From positions 2,022 to 66,021 of the forward strand of contig QANZ01035086.1 of assembly GCA_003254925.1 (NCBI GenBank): DNA of 64,000 nt, written 5' to 3'. Made by a program: the position numbers and the translations under genes. This DNA is from Chamaecrista fasciculata. Lineage: Eukaryota; Streptophyta; Magnoliopsida; Fabales; Fabaceae. Every line of letters starts with the position of its first letter. Within the stretch, counting starts at the first letter, position 1. The notes below the pieces were generated by a model that searched no databases, was not told the DNA's origin, and was given only the letters and a program-made list of their open reading frames with translations. Shown piece by piece: positions 61,186-64,000 of this stretch.

Positions 61186-64000
61186 ATGCCAGGATTAGCG
61201 CAAACGAATGACCAATTCAGTAATGGTTCATCGGCGATGTACTCGCTTTCAACCAATGGATTTTGGTCCAAGAACCGTGACGATGTTAGCTACAATCATC
61301 TCTACAAGGTGAGGGATTCATTTTCCTAATACAAATAATTTCTAAATTAGTTTTCAGATTTTCTCTTCATTTGCGATTGCGGTAGATCACTGTCATCCAT
61401 GTATTAATAACTTTATTTCGATTAGCTGTTTGACCTTGCATTGGATCTTGCAGTTGAAATAATTCATTGATTGCTTTCCCGGGGTTTTAGACATAATATA
61501 ATTGTTGTTTTTCATTTATCTGCGTTTGATGAATGAAATTGAAATGTAGTTTACATTTTTGTATCTTTTCATTTATTTTCGTATGATGTTATTAGCCAAA
61601 TATAAAACGTCAACTAGTTTATTTTCACTGTCCATTGAGTAACAACTACCAATTTCATAAACTTTGCGGCGCTCAGGGTTGCGATTCCTGATACTTTTCT
61701 GGCCAAGACAACGAGTTATCAATGCTTGTAAGAAAATGAATAAATTGTGGCATAAAGGAGTAGGAGAAGATAGAATATTCACTGAAACTGATATTTAAGT
61801 CATAGATTTGAATTCTGCTTTGTTCATAGACGAAATTGCTACTGGTAACCTTTTTAATTGACTTGTCTCCTTGGGTTAATTAAATTCTTGACATACAGTT
61901 TTGGACTGAGCTGTCGCCACAAGCTCGGCAAGAACTCTTGAGGATAGACAAGCAGACCCTTTTTGAGCAAGCTCGGAAAAACATGTACTGCTCCAGGTGT
62001 AATGGGTTGCTGCTTGAAGGTTTTTTGCAGATTGTGATGTATGGAAAATCCTTGCAACAGGAAGGAGCAGATCCACTTTTCCCTTGGAATGGACCTGCAG
62101 GTTTGAAAAATCAAAATAATGGTGGATCAAATATTAGAAATGGGTGCCAAGATGAAATTCAAGATCCATCTGTTCATCCTTGGGGAGGTTTGACAACAAC
62201 ACGTGATGGTTCATTGACACTTATGGATTGCTACTTGTATTCCAAGTCTCTTAAGGGACTGCAAATTGTAAGTAAAGCACGCATGCAACTTGTATTGAAT
62301 CCTCATTCAATTATTTTTCCTGTATGGCAGCTCAACTTTTGCTCATATCAGGTCTTTGATGGGGCACGTGTGAGGGAACGGGAAAGAGAACTGCTTTATC
62401 CTGATGCTTGTGGTGGGGGAGGCCGTGGTTGGATAAGCCATGGAATTGTGAACTATGGCAGAGGCCATGGTACAAGGGAAACTTGTGCTCTGCACACTGC
62501 CAGACTTTCATGTGATACACTGGTGGATTTTTGGTCTGCACTGGGGGAGGAGACTCGGCAATCTCTTTTAAAGATGAAAGAAGAAGATTTTATTGAAAGA
62601 CTCATGTACAGGTGTCCATTTGTTAATCCATTCTCACATTGCATTTGCCTTAGATAAGTGACATGTTGCAATGATTGGTATGTTAGTGTATGTGTGAAAC
62701 ACCTGAATTAGTTAAGCTCCTGGAAGGGTTTAAATATCAGGAATATGGCTGTGTTGTTTGGTACCCTAAAAAAATTGGATGTATCACTTATCATTGCTGG
62801 TGATTTATTATTTACTGTCTATCTGTCGGATTATAGGAAAAATGTTATGGGCTTGACAAAAAAAAATGGAGAATAATGATATAGAATGTCACTTGACACT
62901 CTTTCGTGGAGGTTAATTGGATACCAATCACCCATGATTGTCTGTGGACTGTAGACTTGAGCAATTAGATAACAAAAGAATCGTCTGGAAAGAGACCTTA
63001 GTTTTGCAAGTATGCAGAATGGAATTTAACTGATAGGCTATTTTGATGCATTCCATGCTGTTTACTTCAAATTTCTAACTTTTTCTTTTCTCATTCTTTC
63101 ACTTGTTGTGTATCTACCTCTTTCGAATTCTAGTTCTTCTCATGACTGATCATATAGGTCTTGTTGCTATGAAAAATATTTTAACAAATTTTTCTTTCTA
63201 ATCTTTCTGTTTTCACATGGTAATTGTAATTCATAAAAGCAATATCACTTCTTGATTTCTGGTACAAATAAGTTTATTTTATGATTCTTTGAGACCCTTG
63301 CTTCGAGGTAGTGTTATTGTGTCTGTTGAGATTTTCCTGTCATGTCTCATGTGATGCACTTGTTTAAATGTATTTTTTTTATTAGTTTTATTTTATTCTT
63401 CTGGTTTTAAGAGTTACTCTCTATCTCTCAGGTTTGATAGCAAGAGATTTTGTAGAGATTGTAGAAGAAATGTTATTCGAGAATTCAAGGAGCTAAAAGA
63501 ACTAAAGCGCTTGCGTAGAGAACCTCGTTGCACTAGTTGGTTTTGTGTTGCCGACACAGCCTTTCAGTATGAGGTGTGACTTTCATATTTCTATGCTGTG
63601 AAACCTGTTGTGATAGAGATCTCATTGGAATAGTTTATATTGAGACTCTTGTGAAACTTATTTTATGAAGCTTCATGTTAGGACTAGGGTAGATTTTGAC
63701 ATCTAACATAATACATGTATATATATATATATCTTTTGTCAGGTTTCTGATGATTCGGTTCAAGCTGATTGGCGCCAGACATTTGCGGATACTGTGGGAA
63801 CATATCACCACTTTGAGTGGGCTGTTGGGACAAGCGAAGGAAAATCTGATATTTTGGATTTTGAAAATGTTGGAATGAATGGATGTGTTCAAGCGAGTGG
63901 TCTAGATCTTGGTGGTTTGAGTGCATGTTTCATCACTCTCCGAGCTTGGAAACTGGATGGCCGTTGTACTGAACATTGTGTTAAAGCTCATGCATTAAAG
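61186..64000 (+). CDS. Conserved plant protein with Cys-rich motifs, NST1-like by common annotation (5' part only)
   Basis: Five exons are visible: 61186-61308, 61899-62267, 62352-62611, 63432-63573 and 63743 to the window edge, all in phase. The protein starts MPGLAQTNDQFSNGSSAMYS. It continues with FWSKN and FWTELSPQARQELLRIDKQT, then KNMYCSRCNGLLLEGFLQIV, a CxxC motif. A Gly-rich piece (CGGGGRGWISHG), FCRDCRRNVIREFKELKELK and EPRCTSWFCVADTAFQYE follow. Paired cysteines (CSRC, FCRDC, TEHC) suggest metal binding. I believe homologues are long proteins often labelled stress response protein NST1-like, but I am not sure and assign no function. It is cut by the window, not broken. Confidence 0.85.

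Overview
This is a nuclear genomic window from a flowering plant, almost certainly a eudicot. The evidence is intron-bearing genes with plant-only families (class III peroxidase, HD-Zip II, trichome-birefringence-like, PTI1-like kinase), AT-rich intergenic DNA, and many small plant-type transposon remnants. I cannot name the species. It is a draft assembly: eight single-N joins (2147, 11244, 11462, 11720, 15729, 28600, 35626, 49000) and two longer gaps (18439-18475, 59699-60389). At least four of the joins are flanked by near-identical repeats that look like unmerged contig overlaps.

Genes in order: secretory class III peroxidase (+, 3898-5172); RING E3 ligase resembling MUSE1/MUSE2 (+, 7287-8606); HD-Zip II factor HAT14 (+, 24917-26060); TBR/TBL wall polysaccharide O-acetyltransferase-type protein (-, 31172-33522); plastid-type thioredoxin-like WCRKC1 (+, 41521-43036); tRNA-Ser(GCU) (+, 43620-43701); Hsp90 co-chaperone AHA1 (-, 45653-46863); gamma-tubulin complex protein GCP3/SPC98 (-, 49341-52027); PTI1-like kinase (+, 53689-55367); and the 5' part of a large conserved cysteine-containing protein (+, 61186 to the window end). 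Exon joins were derived by hand from GT/AG sites. Every complete model closes in frame.

From memory, the order peroxidase PRX53 - HAT14 - TBR - WCRKC1 - GCP3 matches Arabidopsis At5g06720-At5g06680. AHA1 (At3g12050) sits beside TBL1 (At3g12060) in the Arabidopsis chromosome 3 region. The window therefore looks like a less fractionated version of a block split between two Arabidopsis segments. The genes are neighbours by descent and do not form one pathway.

The space between genes is a record of transposition. It holds four non-autonomous hAT elements with 8-bp target duplications (one inserted into a LINE), a foldback MITE with a 9-bp duplication, a solo LTR with a 5-bp duplication, a LINE 3' fragment with a 17-bp duplication, tRNA-derived SINEs (one with an 11-bp duplication), a probable Helitron 3' end, and a long-inverted-repeat element at 819-2146 that carries a two-exon gene fragment. 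I found no CRISPR array, operon, viral gene or wholly new gene system. The most unusual structures are the gene-carrying inverted repeat, the nested hAT-in-LINE, and an unassigned 60-codon reading frame at 45107-45289.
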